Assembly (NCBI RefSeq): GCF_949628215.1
Contig: NC_134278.1
Coordinates: 32,692,115-32,756,114 of the forward strand
Reading direction: 5' to 3'
DNA length: 64,000 nt
From: Phalacrocorax aristotelis
Lineage: Eukaryota; Chordata; Aves; Suliformes; Phalacrocoracidae
Below the pieces are notes generated by a model that saw only the letters and a list, made by a program, of their open reading frames with translations, was not told the DNA's origin and did no database searches. The translations under genes were made by a program, and so were the position numbers. Of the stretch, positions 25,431 to 37,390 are shown one piece after another. Each line of letters opens with the position of its first letter. The first letter of the stretch is position 1.

Positions 25431-28400
25431 CAGAACTATAATTAGTTATAGGTCATTAAGCAGATAACTATATTGTGTATGTACTCTTAGATTTTTCTAA
25501 TATATATTAATGTTACTATGTATCCATTATCTCCACCACAGAAAATATTTCCTTGGATGTCATTACTATTAAATATGTATATTATAATTCAAAATCGCTC
25601 TAGAACCCATGAAAAATTAAAAACTTAAAGAACAGCATTAAAAATAAACTATTCCCAAGTGGGAAGGGAAGTAATTTGCCCTTGGAGTATATAAAGATTT
25701 TATGTTTTGTACAGCACCGAATAACTTATCAATAAAATATTGAAATGCCAAACATCAGAGACCCGTAACTAGTTAAGAATTAAGGCTGCTGTAAAAAAAA
25801 AATCAAAAAAGAAATGCTATAGCTAGGTCCTACCACAAATCTTTTTGTTTTGACTGAAATGGTTACATAAATATTTAACTTGCTTTAGTAAATAAGCCAT
25901 AAGAGTAACTTCAGTGTGATCAAAAATCTTTTCCATTCTAAACAGTTAGGAGTTTGTGGTTTAATGAACAGTTTTTAAAAAAAAAATATATATTTCTTAC
26001 TAGCAGAAAAACACGATCTTCGAGTCTTTTATTAAAATCTTCCTATATTTTTGCACTAAACGGTAATTTTGAAGAAATTAGCACTGCTAATCCATTCCTA
26101 TTTGGTAAAAATGGTTGCTAGCCTAGGAACAGGCAAGGTTTTCAAGGTTTCAGTTTTAAAAAATTTCATGTCCCTGTGTGTAAAATGATTACTGTAATTC
26201 ATAGTTTAAAGGAAGAACTTTAAAACTTTAAAAGTTTTTGTCAGAATGGAAGTAATGTGTTTATGTACAGTGTAGGCAAAATGGAAGTTCAATGCTATGT
26301 TACCACTAGCCATCTGAATATTTTTTCTTTATTCCCTAAAATTCAGTATTTATAAATTCACAACATTGCATCCCTTATTCTAATTAAATCAGCAAATCGT
26401 TTTCTGAAGAATGATCTACAAACAGAATTCAGAGGATCAACTTCATGTTTTTTACTGGTTGCGTGGGACACTGCAGGTGTCAAGTACATGCAAAAACGTA
26501 AAAAACACCACAGTTTAATAGCAAAGTTAGTATTTTTTAAAATTATTCAAATAGTGACCTTTCTCCTCTGTCTTGTGCCAATGTAAGTCCCATAAACTTC
26601 AGTCTTAAAAATGGTGTTCAGTTACATGTTGACTTTTGTGATTTCTTTCAGAGACAGAATTTTCATCCCGTGTTTATTATTGGTGAGGAACCTAAGACTA
26701 ACATTTTTTTCATGGCTGTATTCACACAGCTCTGCCTGTAAGAGAGTGCTTATGGATAAATTTGAGGTCAGATTTCTGAGTATTCACAATGTCATTGCTG
26801 GGACCACCCCTGAGGATACGTTGGTTGGATATTTCCTGGCGTACCAGGGCTATGTTTGTCTTTCACAGTCACTGTAGGGCAGCTACTGTTTGTAGTGCCC
26901 AAGTCTACCTGCACTTCAGTCAATTGTGTCGTTACATCGTGAGCAACTACAGAACAAAAATCCATAGGGCGCATTGGTCATTAAGACTGACTAATGAGAA
27001 ACCATAGGCCAAGAAATAAGAGATGAGCAATTGGTCACCAGCGCAGAAGAAACATCTCCACTCTGCACAAATAGAAGAGGAGGCCACAAGAATACGTGTA
27101 TTTAATTTACATTTGTCTTTTCCTCTTCCACACTTCTTTGCTCTTACAAGCAAAAGCTTGTCATCAAGGTGCCACAACATGCAGCAAGATCAGTGAATGC
27201 ACTAGAGAGTGGCAGTGGATAGAAGTACTTGTGTAGGGCATTGTGTATTGGGGTCACAGGGTGAGAACAGTACAAAAAGTGGGCCTGTACAAGAAGTACA
27301 AAAATGCTTTCTGAAAAGGTTCTGTTGGACATGTTTGTAGCTAGGGTTGATAACTGACTCTTTAAAAATTCTTGTTGTGCGTACTAAAAAAAATTAGGTA
27401 CTTTAACAGATCATTGAGAGAATGTGTGAATGAAAATAGAATGAGTGTGTGTGAAGAGAATGCTGTTACGATATTCTGCAAAAACAAACCTGACGTGCAT
27501 TGTGGCAGTAGCAGTCGTAGTGTGGAAAAGTAAAGAATGATGTCAGTGGCGTTCCCTAAATACCATCCTTGCCTTCCCAGGCAACATAGTTGCAGAGTGC
27601 CAAAAAAAAAAGGACTGCAAAAATTTAGTGTTATAAAGAAAAGAAAATTTAAAATAAATTTTAAATTTATATTGTTTATAAAATAAAATCTTTATCTAAA
27701 AAGAACCATTAAAGTAGTTCTTATGTATAGTGAGAAATATGTCCAAACTATTAAAAATGGCTTGGATGCTACTTAAGTAAATTCCACAAGTTTGTTGTTA
27801 ATAATGTACTCACATGGTAAAAAGACAGAGAAAGAAGAGGAGTGGTATTGTAGAAATTAAAGTATATGAAACAAGATACAGCCTTCATTTTGACCAGGAC
27901 AAGGGATTAGTATCATACTTGGACTAGATAGTGTACATACCAACAGGGAGCAGGTGCACCTTCTCGCCTGACTGAGCTGCTCTTGTCACCACTTGATAAT
28001 CCCACAAATTTCAAGGGGGCTGAAAGTGTGTGGGCTAATGGCAATGCTGTATTTTAATATTCTCTGATTAACTCTGCTTTTCATTTTCTTTTTTTTTTTT
28101 CCTCATGTTAGAAAAGAAGATAATGAAGCTGGTTTTAGAACATGTCATGGTCTTGGACTTGAAGGTGTAATTATTCTTTGTGTTATGTGGCATAGGATCC
28201 AGTAAAACCTGTAAGCCCTGTGGCACAAAATGCACTGGACCTGGAATTGTGCGAGTACATGCATTCACCATTGGCAATAACTAATTTGGTGTTTTTTTTT
28301 TAAAGTCCTTAAACTTGTGCAAAGAAAATTGACTGTAACTTCTTGAACTTTCTTCTGTTTGATTTAATGCTGTAGTTCATTTACCATTCTGCAGACCAAA

Positions 28401-31400
28401 CTAGTTTTCTGAGTTTGATTTGTCATACTGTATTATGTCAGTGCAGGCATCTTTCCTTCCATCGCTGTACTTCAGTGCTTACTTAGCCTTATTTAACCAA
28501 TAGCGCAGCTTTGGTTTTCTTCTTAAGCACTGTTAAGAGTTAATTTTCATTCTATGAATAAGACTTTCCACTGTATCACACATAGCCAAAAAGAAAAACA
28601 CGAATTGGAATCTGCCAGTCTGCATCCACAAAATTAACTTGGACATTATTTATCACTAGGTTAATAGAGAACATCATGATGTGTATTTTAGGTCTTTTCT
28701 CCGTGTATTGTTTTGTTATGCTAAAAGGTTACCTTGTTTCAAGCTCCTCAATCATTCTGATCTCTTCAGAGTGCTTGGCTTTAGTGCAGTCTGTCATTCC
28801 TTTTCACTGAGAGAAACCTCAATTTCCGTTTATCTTCTCTGATGATTACTGAATATCAATAGTTTGTACTGTTTTATCAGTGGCTCAACATTTACATGAA
28901 AAATAGGGACAATGCACAATTTTATGAACCTCACGGAAATACCAGTTTGACCTTAACTTGGTTTAAGTCAGCTCAGTTCTTATTTTGGGTAAGCGTAGGA
29001 CAGAGAACAGTTTTCAAAAGAAGTACTGATGTCACACTGAGGAAGAACAAATGGTCCCATTGGGTTGGGAAAAAGGTTTTCTCAATATTTAGTGGAATTT
29101 AGGGAAAGCATATATATGAAGCAGGTGAGCATACATGGCTGTTCCTCCCAGTGTACCCATCACCACTGACAGGCTGTTCCTCAGGGAACCCAAGTCAAAG
29201 GTTGAATCATTTTTGAAGGCTAAAGATAGGCTTTCTGTGCCATCAGTTTCTCAAATAACTTTTTGTGTCTATTTATCATGTCATTCTTAACAATATTTTT
29301 AATAATAAGTTCCACAAAATAATTTATATAAATCAAATTTTACAGTGGATATACATAATAATTGATGTATTTAAAATGGATCATTCTCCTAGGCAAAGCC
29401 CAGTCCCTAGAACATGGGAATTTCTAACATGTGAAGAAAAACCTGGCATAGTTTGGGACTAGTAAACTCTTTATGAAAGCAGAGAACTGTCACAAGGTGC
29501 AGAGGAATAACTAATCTGTGCATTAAGTTGTGTTTTTTATTGCTGTAGTAGTATTGAAGAAGGAGAAAAGGGGTTTTTGTTGTTTTTTGATTTGCAGTAG
29601 AGGTCATCTTTTTAAAGGTTGTGACATGCTAAATAGTCATATGTTTAACTCAATAGAAATAGTTGAGTTAGAAATTTAGAATTAATCTGTGGAAGAATTT
29701 AGAGTAGCTGTTCTTTTAATACATTGCTAACAACTGCATATTAATATTTATGGAAGTTCTTTTCTGTTCTGTTTCTATTCTGTTCCTCAGTTTGTTTACT
29801 TCAACAAAAACCAGAATTTTATAAAAGGAATCTGAGGGCAGAAGAGGTGATTCATTTCTCCAAGAGATAAAAAGTGTAAGTCAGTAACATTTTCTTTAAT
29901 GAGGGCGGTAAAAATGATTAAGAGCCTTCAAGGTCAATTTATTTCTAAAATGGTTTTTTTTGAAAAAAAAAAAAACCACAATAATTAAAAGCTGCTCTGT
30001 ATGTAAATTGCAGTTCTGTATGAGCTGAAAAGAAAGAAAACAATGTGAACTTCCACAATAGAAACGTGTGAACATTCCCAGAACAAAAATGTGAACTGCT
30101 GTATATCCCTGAAACTTTCTGCTTGGTGTTTCCAGTCAGAATATAAAAGAGATTTCCCCAGTATTTTTCTCATGGTACTTGTCAAATAACAAACTGACTG
30201 TTTGATCATATTAGAACATTCAAAGAACTCTTTTCTGCATATTTGTCCTAAATTATTAGAGATAATTCTAGTCTTCTGTACATGGGAAAACTGCAACCAA
30301 GACATAAACTTGGAAGGAACATGTTTGGAGATTTTCCCAGGATGGACCAAGCAAACTAGATGGAGAGTGAGCAAAACAGTAGATTAAATTCTGATTCCCT
30401 GAATTAAATGGCAAAGCTGCCTGGAAGTTTAGCTTTTGACAAATCTTTAGAGGTAGTCAAAAAGGCAAATAATGTTAGTAATAGGAAGGGGATAGACAAC
30501 CAAATAGTCATTACACTTCATGAACAGTGAGCTGTTTTGACGTCCATGTCAAAAAGAGATACAGAGTTTGAGATATTTTAGAGGAGGACGAGCATGAACA
30601 AAGTAAGGAATAGCTTCTGTGCACAGAAAAAAGTAAATAATTTGGAATCACCATCTTGGAAAAGATGCTGCTCAAGGAGAAATTACAGAATTTTAGAAGT
30701 TCGGACTGGCACAAGGAACAGTGAATAGACAACAATTTGTCATGCTCATAACAAGAAAATTGGGCACAAAGTACATTAACAAGCAGCAGACTTTGAAAAG
30801 GACTGCTTCACACAATTTAAAAAATAGATATCCTTACTTTAGGATGATTGAATACCAAGAGTATGCATATGTTAAAAATTAATAGGAAAAATTCATGGAT
30901 GAGAGGTCTGTCAAGCAGTATTAAGCACTCTGATAGAGAAGCAACCTCCAGCTCAGAAGGTCCCTGAGCAGGGGAATGCCAGAATCAGGCAGGATTTGCA
31001 AGGGAAGCTTCTTCAGCTTTCCTGGTTTTCCAGAGGGTTTGCTGTTGGCACCGAAAGGTCAATATGGGAAGCTGCACAGTCTTTCAGTTGTTCCATTTAA
31101 TATCTTTTAGTTAGTCCAGCTCGGTATTCCTCCTCTTAGGACATCAACAAAGGCTAGGTTTTTCATCATTTGATACAGTTAGAGGGTAATCTTCATGACG
31201 AAGGTGAATTTCTTCTGGCTCAGAAGACTGATTCAAAGCCATTTACATTATTTAAACCTAGCATATGGACTGCATAAAGAATCCTGAACATTAAAGACTG
31301 TCTAGCAGCACAGGAGAGGGTGATTTTATATTACAATGAATGGTTGAGCCTCATCTCTAAGACACAAAAGCCTTAAACCCGTAGTCAGGAGCACAGAGGA

Positions 31401-31474
31401 TCCTTTTTGTTTCAAAATGAGAAAAAAGGTAGGCTTAATGCTTCTGTGTGAAAAGAAAGAATTGATGAATCTAA
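25431..31474. other. Intergenic AT-rich sequence
   Basis: About 6 kb of AT-rich DNA between the tandem array and the first intergenic CR1 copy. Only short random open frames and A/T runs are seen. I find no gene, RNA gene or repeat that can be named. Confidence 0.7.
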
Positions 31475-31915
31475 TTTCCTCAGTTCAAGAAATACATTGA
31501 CAAACTGGACGAAGTTCAGGGGAGGGTCACCAAGATGGCTGGGACTGGAGCACTTGCTTTGTGAGGAGAGGTGAAGAAGCTGGGCTTGTTCCACCTGGGG
31601 AAGAGATGGCTTTGGGGGCCCTAACAGCAGGCTGGCAAGGAGGCTGTTAGGATGATGGAGTCAGTGGTGCATGGGAGGAGGAGGGACAGCAGACATAAAT
31701 TGAAATAAGAAAATCAGACTGGATATATGAAAAAAAAAAACAGTGTAAGGATAATTAAGCATTGGAGCAGATAGCCCAGATAGGTTTTGACACCTCACTT
31801 CTTGGAGGTTTACAAGACTTGACTGATAAAACCTTGAGCAATCTGCTCTGGATTCACCATGACACTGCTTTGAGCAGGAGGTTGAACAAGAAAGGTCCCA
31901 AGAGTCACTTTCTAC
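31475..31915 (+). mobile_element. Old CR1 LINE 3' fragment
   Basis: A degraded plus-strand CR1. GGGAGGGTCACCAAGATGG and GAAGCTGGGCTTGTTCCACC match the VQRRATKM and RELGLF coding region. GAGCAGGAGGTTGAACAAG and AGGTCCC near 31875-31900 match the 3' end. Frameshifts, stops and an internal A-run show that it is ancient. Confidence 0.8.
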
Positions 31916-34669
31916 CTGAACGAGTCAGTGATAAATGCCACTCACACAGCAACTGTATTTAGATAGAAGATAACATTTTGGAGAATGCAGAGGAAATCAT
32001 TCTTCTCAGAAATTGCACCAGGAATTGAATAGTAGGGCAGTAACACAAAGCAATGTCACAGGGAAGAGAAATGGCATGAGATGATGGCTGCTGACTTTGA
32101 AGTTTTGTTACTTGGGCCTTTTTGATCAGTAGTGGCATAGCAGCAGTTACATCTGTAGTTTTGACTTCACAGAAGAGCAAATTATTTCACTTTCTGCCAT
32201 TGCTATCCTTTCTTAAATGTATGATCTTTAACTATGTGGATCATGTATCACTTGGTTGTCAGCAAATATTGGATACAACCAAAAACTGATCTCTTTGCCT
32301 GTATCCTGAGACAAAAAAATCTTTAAACATGTAGAGTCAAAAGACACTGGGTATGTGCAAACTGTCCAGAGCGAGGCCTTTGTATGTACATAGTAAGGAG
32401 CAATCTCAGAGTCTTTATGCAATATTTTAAGTTTTGGTGTGTATAATGTATTATTTTACAAGGCCCAAAGGAATGCTAGGGCTTCAAGCTACTGCTAAGG
32501 TTTAATGTTCCCTGTCACCAGTAATAGAAACAGCAGAGATGGATACATGATGTAGTAACACCTTTTCTTCTGTGTCAGTGACAAGGATTTAGTTTAACAT
32601 ATTCTTCCTGTTTCATTTATTTTGTGCAAGTGAACTGCTTTCCTCTTTGGGTTGCAGCTGAATAATCATTATAGCAGGGGGGAAAAACACAGAGGCTAAT
32701 TATACAGGAGGAGTGATGTGGAAACTCACCATTTTGTAATAGGTGATTCAAATAAATAAATTTTAGTAACTACAAAACACTGCAATCTGGATGTAAAAAT
32801 GTAATTTGAGTGGCAGGAGTCCTCTTCCTCGGCGATTGGCATTTCGGGGGCATTTTCTTCTTTCACCCACCAGAGGGCTCCCATGGTGTAGTTCTCCAAA
32901 ACTGTTCCCATGTGTATGCAGTTCCTAGGAGGTTTGCCAGGGATCTCAGTAAGAGCCAAATCTTCGAGTCCTCATTTTGAGGAATTTCTCATTTCCACAG
33001 AAGCTTTAGCATAGCAAGAACTTCAGGAGTTGGTTTGTAATATATGAGTGATTTTCATAGTGAAGTATGTATCACCTTTAAAGTAAATCCAATTTTTCAA
33101 ACCTAAAATGGGTTGTTCCAAATCTTAATCTTTGTCGGTCAAGCTCTGCCAGTATTGATTGCGCCGTTGCTTTCCAAAGCATTCAAGCCTATAATTCAGT
33201 GCCATCATAAAAATTTCCATTTCTGTAGATATGCACAACTAGAGCATACCTAAATTTTTCTATTTCTTCACTGTTATATATTCAAGAATGAATCCTCTCC
33301 TGTTTCTGTATGACTAACTTATCTAAAATATTCTTCCCCATGTTTGCAACTGTAGCATTTCCATTCTGAACTCTGATGAACTTTGATATTCAAAAAGAGA
33401 TGGAAAATCATATTAAATCTGGTCATATTGATCTTTTCACCTTCATCTTCCGGTCTTTGTTAGTCTCTTATTTGTGGCATGACAGACAAGCTAGTAAGAG
33501 TTTGTACAATCCTGTCTCTCTTTTATGTTCAGACCTCAGTGTCTATTATCATGCCTTTATTCCAGCAACCATTTTGTTCTGTTGTTGAAGTGCGCAGTTC
33601 ATTTGCCAGTATCTGTCACCCTTTTTGACACAGCCTATTAAAATATGGCATATCCTTCGTAAGCCAGTCCACAGAGCCTTCATTCAGGTCTTAAAATATC
33701 CTTTACTACTAATTTTTGGTTTAATACATAGAGCGCCAAGCGACCAGTTAATGGCCATGAAAGTGATAATTTCGGAAATTTTTTTCTGCATCTTATTTAT
33801 ATCTCCCTTTTATAGAAAGAGTTAGTACATATTTCTATTAGTGTAGTTCTCATTTATCTTATTTTATTATTTCATATATTTTACATTGTGCTTTAATTTG
33901 ATTAAGAAGTCTTCTGTAGTGAAATTACTTCTTTGCTTCTTACCACACGAGGTCTTCAAAACAGTAATACAGCACATGTAGTAATTTAATGTTTTATCTA
34001 ATAAGCAAATGCAAATCAAGTTGTACTATTTTGGATTATTAAATCTTACAATCCTTTCTAATATTTACTAAAAAGTGATACAGATGGTATTTTTTGGTGC
34101 GAAATATTAGAAATGTGCAGGTTTTGTATAGAATGATGCAAGGCAGGTATTCACTTAAATAATTATATATTTGTACTTATTTTATGTGTATATTTGCTTT
34201 TATATTAAAAATAAACTTTCCACTCCTGTTTTTTCACTGTGTTATCATTTGCTTTCTTATAGTTGCCAAAGACAAAAGCACCATGAGAAATTTTGCCCTG
34301 TTTAAGGGAACTGTTTGCTAGAATGCACTTAATGTCTCCAAAGTTTTAACCAGAGGAAAGAGGCAATGCACAAAAGAATCAGGTGCACAGGTCATACCTG
34401 TTTGCAGAGGTGAAGGACATAAGACATTTCACAAGGCATGTTTTCAGTCACTCAGAGAAGAAAAACTCTGTTGGGAACCTGCTATGAAGAAGAGTTAAAA
34501 ATGTACCGAAATGAGCTGAAAGCCAAATTATTGTTTGTTCCATGTTGGCTACATAACAGATGTATTTGCTCTACAGTCTGCAGAGAATTTGCTTTCCATG
34601 TCAGTGTACTTGTTATTACAGGAGGGTATTTTATGGCATGGAACTCGTCTTTGATCATCATGCAGAGGT
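31916..34669. other. Intergenic AT-rich sequence
   Basis: No recognisable gene or repeat in about 2.7 kb. A 77-codon minus-strand open frame at 32726-32959 lacks splice context and resembles nothing known to me. Confidence 0.65.
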
Positions 34670-34905
34670 CTTCAGGACACCTAATAGCAGCCTTCCAACA
34701 CATAGGAGGAGATAATCAAGAAAGATGAAGCTGAGCTGTTTGGCAGTACGTGATGGGAAGATGGCAGTGGGCGGAAGTGGAAATGAGAGGTTCTTACTGG
34801 ATATGACAAGAAACCTCTTCACCATGAGGACAGTCGAGCAGTGGAGCAGGTTGCCTGGAGAGGTTGTAGTCTCCCTTGTCGGAGGCTTTCAAGAGCTGAC
34901 TTTTT
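34670..34905 (+). mobile_element. Old CR1 LINE 3' fragment
   Basis: CACCTAATAGCAGCCTTCCA, then GAAACCTCTTCACCATGAGG and GGAGCAGGTTGCCTGGAGAG follow the order of the CR1 ORF2 C-terminus (the V-T-E-W-RLP region). It is plus orientation, short and broken by substitutions. The terminal tail is missing or unrecognisable. Confidence 0.8.
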
Positions 34906-36893
34906 GCAGCTACACTGCTATTTTGGTAGCATACCATTACCAGTATGCTTACCCTGGTAAAGTAATTCCGTTGTAGATGTTGCTTAAATTGCTCCTTCCC
35001 TTACCTGGTTTCATCAGTTGTTTGTTTTCAGTTTGTTTGTTATACTATGTATCAGTTCAACTTCATCATGTTTGGGCATAGTCTCCGCTGTGTGGACTCT
35101 GATTGCTGGTCATTTAGCAGGTATGTATGTTTCACCTTGTTTTCTACAGCAACAACTTACACTTGCTAATCTTTCAGGAATTAGTTTAGTTTTACTTCTT
35201 TATACTTTTAAATAGTATATTCAGTATTTGTGATATTTCTAGCATTTTATAAGGTTTTTAAAAAATATTTTCCAGTGTATGAGCATTTATACTATGATTG
35301 TTATTACATTCACCATCATCTTTGCTCAGGTGCAGTTTTACACTGATCCCCTTTGATGCCCTAGCTGTTGAAGATAAAATTAGACAGGTTTTATTCCATT
35401 TGTTGGGTTTTAGTTTTACTGACTTTTGGTATCATTCAAACAAATAACGTGCTACACCGGTGCATTGAAAGTTTGAGCACTTAATTTAAACACACCTGAC
35501 ATCCATGGGTAGACTTAAATAAATCTAAAGCATTAATTTTTGTTGTTACTAGCTATTTTCTCCTTCACAACAGGCACTCTGTAGATATATCTATACTGGT
35601 TTATGAGGGCCTCCATGCGACTGCTGTTAGAATCGGACTGTTTATGGACATAAAGCAGGTCTGCAAGCGCGGGCTTGGTATACCTCCTTGGATGAGAGAG
35701 AGCAGGTCTGATTGGTACTAATGACTAATCAAGTAGTTATGAAATATAAGCAGTTACAAGTTAGGCACGGCATTGCTAAGCAACTTCAAAACTCGTTTCA
35801 GTTCTACTTTTTCCATTCCAATTTTCAAAAAAAAAAGTTCTTACATGTACTTAGAACATTCCCTTAAAATTTGGAGATTTCTCAGCTGGCTCACTGCAAA
35901 ACTGTCACATTACCTCTAAATAAACATCCTTAAACTAAGCACTGGGCTTTGCTTTCCTCAGCTGGAAAACACTGTGAATAGCTTGCCTTTGACATGAAAT
36001 GATTGAGTAGGAAATAATTGTATGTCCATTTTGTAGGGTCATTTAGATTGCCCAGGAAAAAGGTAATACAGTAACATCAAATGTAAGGTTACACCTGTAG
36101 GAGTAAATATGGGCAGGCCTGAGCTTACTGAGCGGTATGCAGCATTTTGGAAAGCTGTAACTCTTGAAGAGGGGTAATGATAGCTGTGGTGGCTTAAAAA
36201 AGGTGGGGTTTAACAGAAAGAAATACTAAGTAGCTGTAATACAGCCGTGTTACTGCTTTTTATGGTATAACTATGCCATTATCTTCTACCATCCAAGCAT
36301 CCTGCTTTCTAGTTGATGTCAGTGAGCAGGAATGGTTCCAGAAAAAAATCTCAAAACAAACAGAAAAACCACTAGGAAACCACACTGTTTTGTAGTGAAA
36401 AAAAGATAAAACAAAGGTCCTTGATCCATCTTTGTTATTTAGGAGAGGAGTTGAGGATACCCTAAGTCTGTACATGGAAATAAGACTTCTGATACCATAA
36501 ATATATTTAACAGATAAAGGCATATCATAATCCAAAGGCTGAAGGCTGAAGCTAGATAAATTGAGAAAAAACAAGGCACGTGAAAAAAAAAAATCACATA
36601 AATATGTTTACGTATGCAACTATTAGCCTAGGTGTAGAATCTAGTAGAATCTTTATAATTTCATATATTTAAAATTAGATCATGTTTTTCAAAAAGAGGT
36701 AGTACAGCTCACCTATAAATTAGGAATTTGCTAGAAATGACTGAATATCATTTTATTGTCTAGATTATGAAAGGTATCAGGCAAAGTAGTTGTGACAATT
36801 ATTATTACATCAGGAAGGAAAGAAGCTGCTAAAAGAGAACCCTCTGCTGTCCCCTGAAGGAGAACAGAATCTTCTCTGGAAGTAGTTTAGTGT
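34906..36893. other. Intergenic AT-rich sequence
   Basis: About 2 kb with no gene or repeat that I can name. Confidence 0.65.
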
Positions 36894-36898
36894 GCCTA

Positions 36899-37385
36899 TG
36901 TGCTGGTTTTGGCTGAGAAGGGGTTAATTCTCCTCACTGTGGGGTCGGCTACCTTTCCAGCTTCCCGCGTTCTGCCTCGTGGTGGGGGGGGGGGGCTGGG
37001 AGGGGCGGGGCCGTGGTGGGGGCAGCTGACTCCGACTGGCCAATGGCAGGTTCATTCCATACCACGTGACACCGTGACCAGTATATGAAGGGGGGGGGGG
37101 CAGTTGCGGCTCGGGAGCGGCGCAGCGGCGGGTCGGTGGGCGGCTGCGGCGCATGCGGTTTGTTCCGGCGGTTCGTTTCCCCTCTCCCTTCCCCCCTCCC
37201 CCGGGCTTTGCGCCTCTCGTTGTTCTCCTTTCCATTGCATTTCTGTTGTTGTTTCTTTTAATTTTTATTATCAAACTGTTCTTCTCCCAACCCATGAGCG
37301 TTACCCTTCTGATTCTCTCCCCCATCTACCGGTGGGGGAGTGAGCGAGCGGCTGCGTGGGGCTGAGCTGCCGCTAAACCACGACA
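36899..37385 (+). mobile_element. Solo LTR of an avian endogenous retrovirus
   Basis: A 487-bp GC-rich element starting TGTGCTGGTTTTGGC and ending AAACCACGACA. Its ends are the usual TG...CA, and the outer 11 bp form an imperfect inverted repeat. It is flanked by a perfect 5-bp target duplication, GCCTA, at 36894-36898 and 37386-37390. On the plus strand it has a CCAAT box near 37040 and a TATA-like TATATGAAG near 37082, which gives plus orientation. No retroviral coding sequence lies beside it, so internal sequence was lost by LTR-LTR recombination. The 5-bp duplication and end sequence suggest an ERVL-like family common in neoavian genomes (inference from memory). Two long G-runs (36984-36995 and 37090-37100) may be inexact. 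Confidence 0.9.
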
Positions 37386-37390
37386 GCCTA

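Noticed and set aside
29985-30374. 129-codon minus-strand open frame
   Set aside because: No splice sites of note, no recognisable domain, AT-rich intergenic setting.
32726-32959. 77-codon minus-strand frame with an acidic stretch
   Set aside because: Looked protein-like but lacks an acceptor/donor pair and any recognisable relative.
36900-37343. GC-rich block taken at first for a third gene promoter
   Set aside because: TG...CA ends and the GCCTA duplication show it is a solo LTR.
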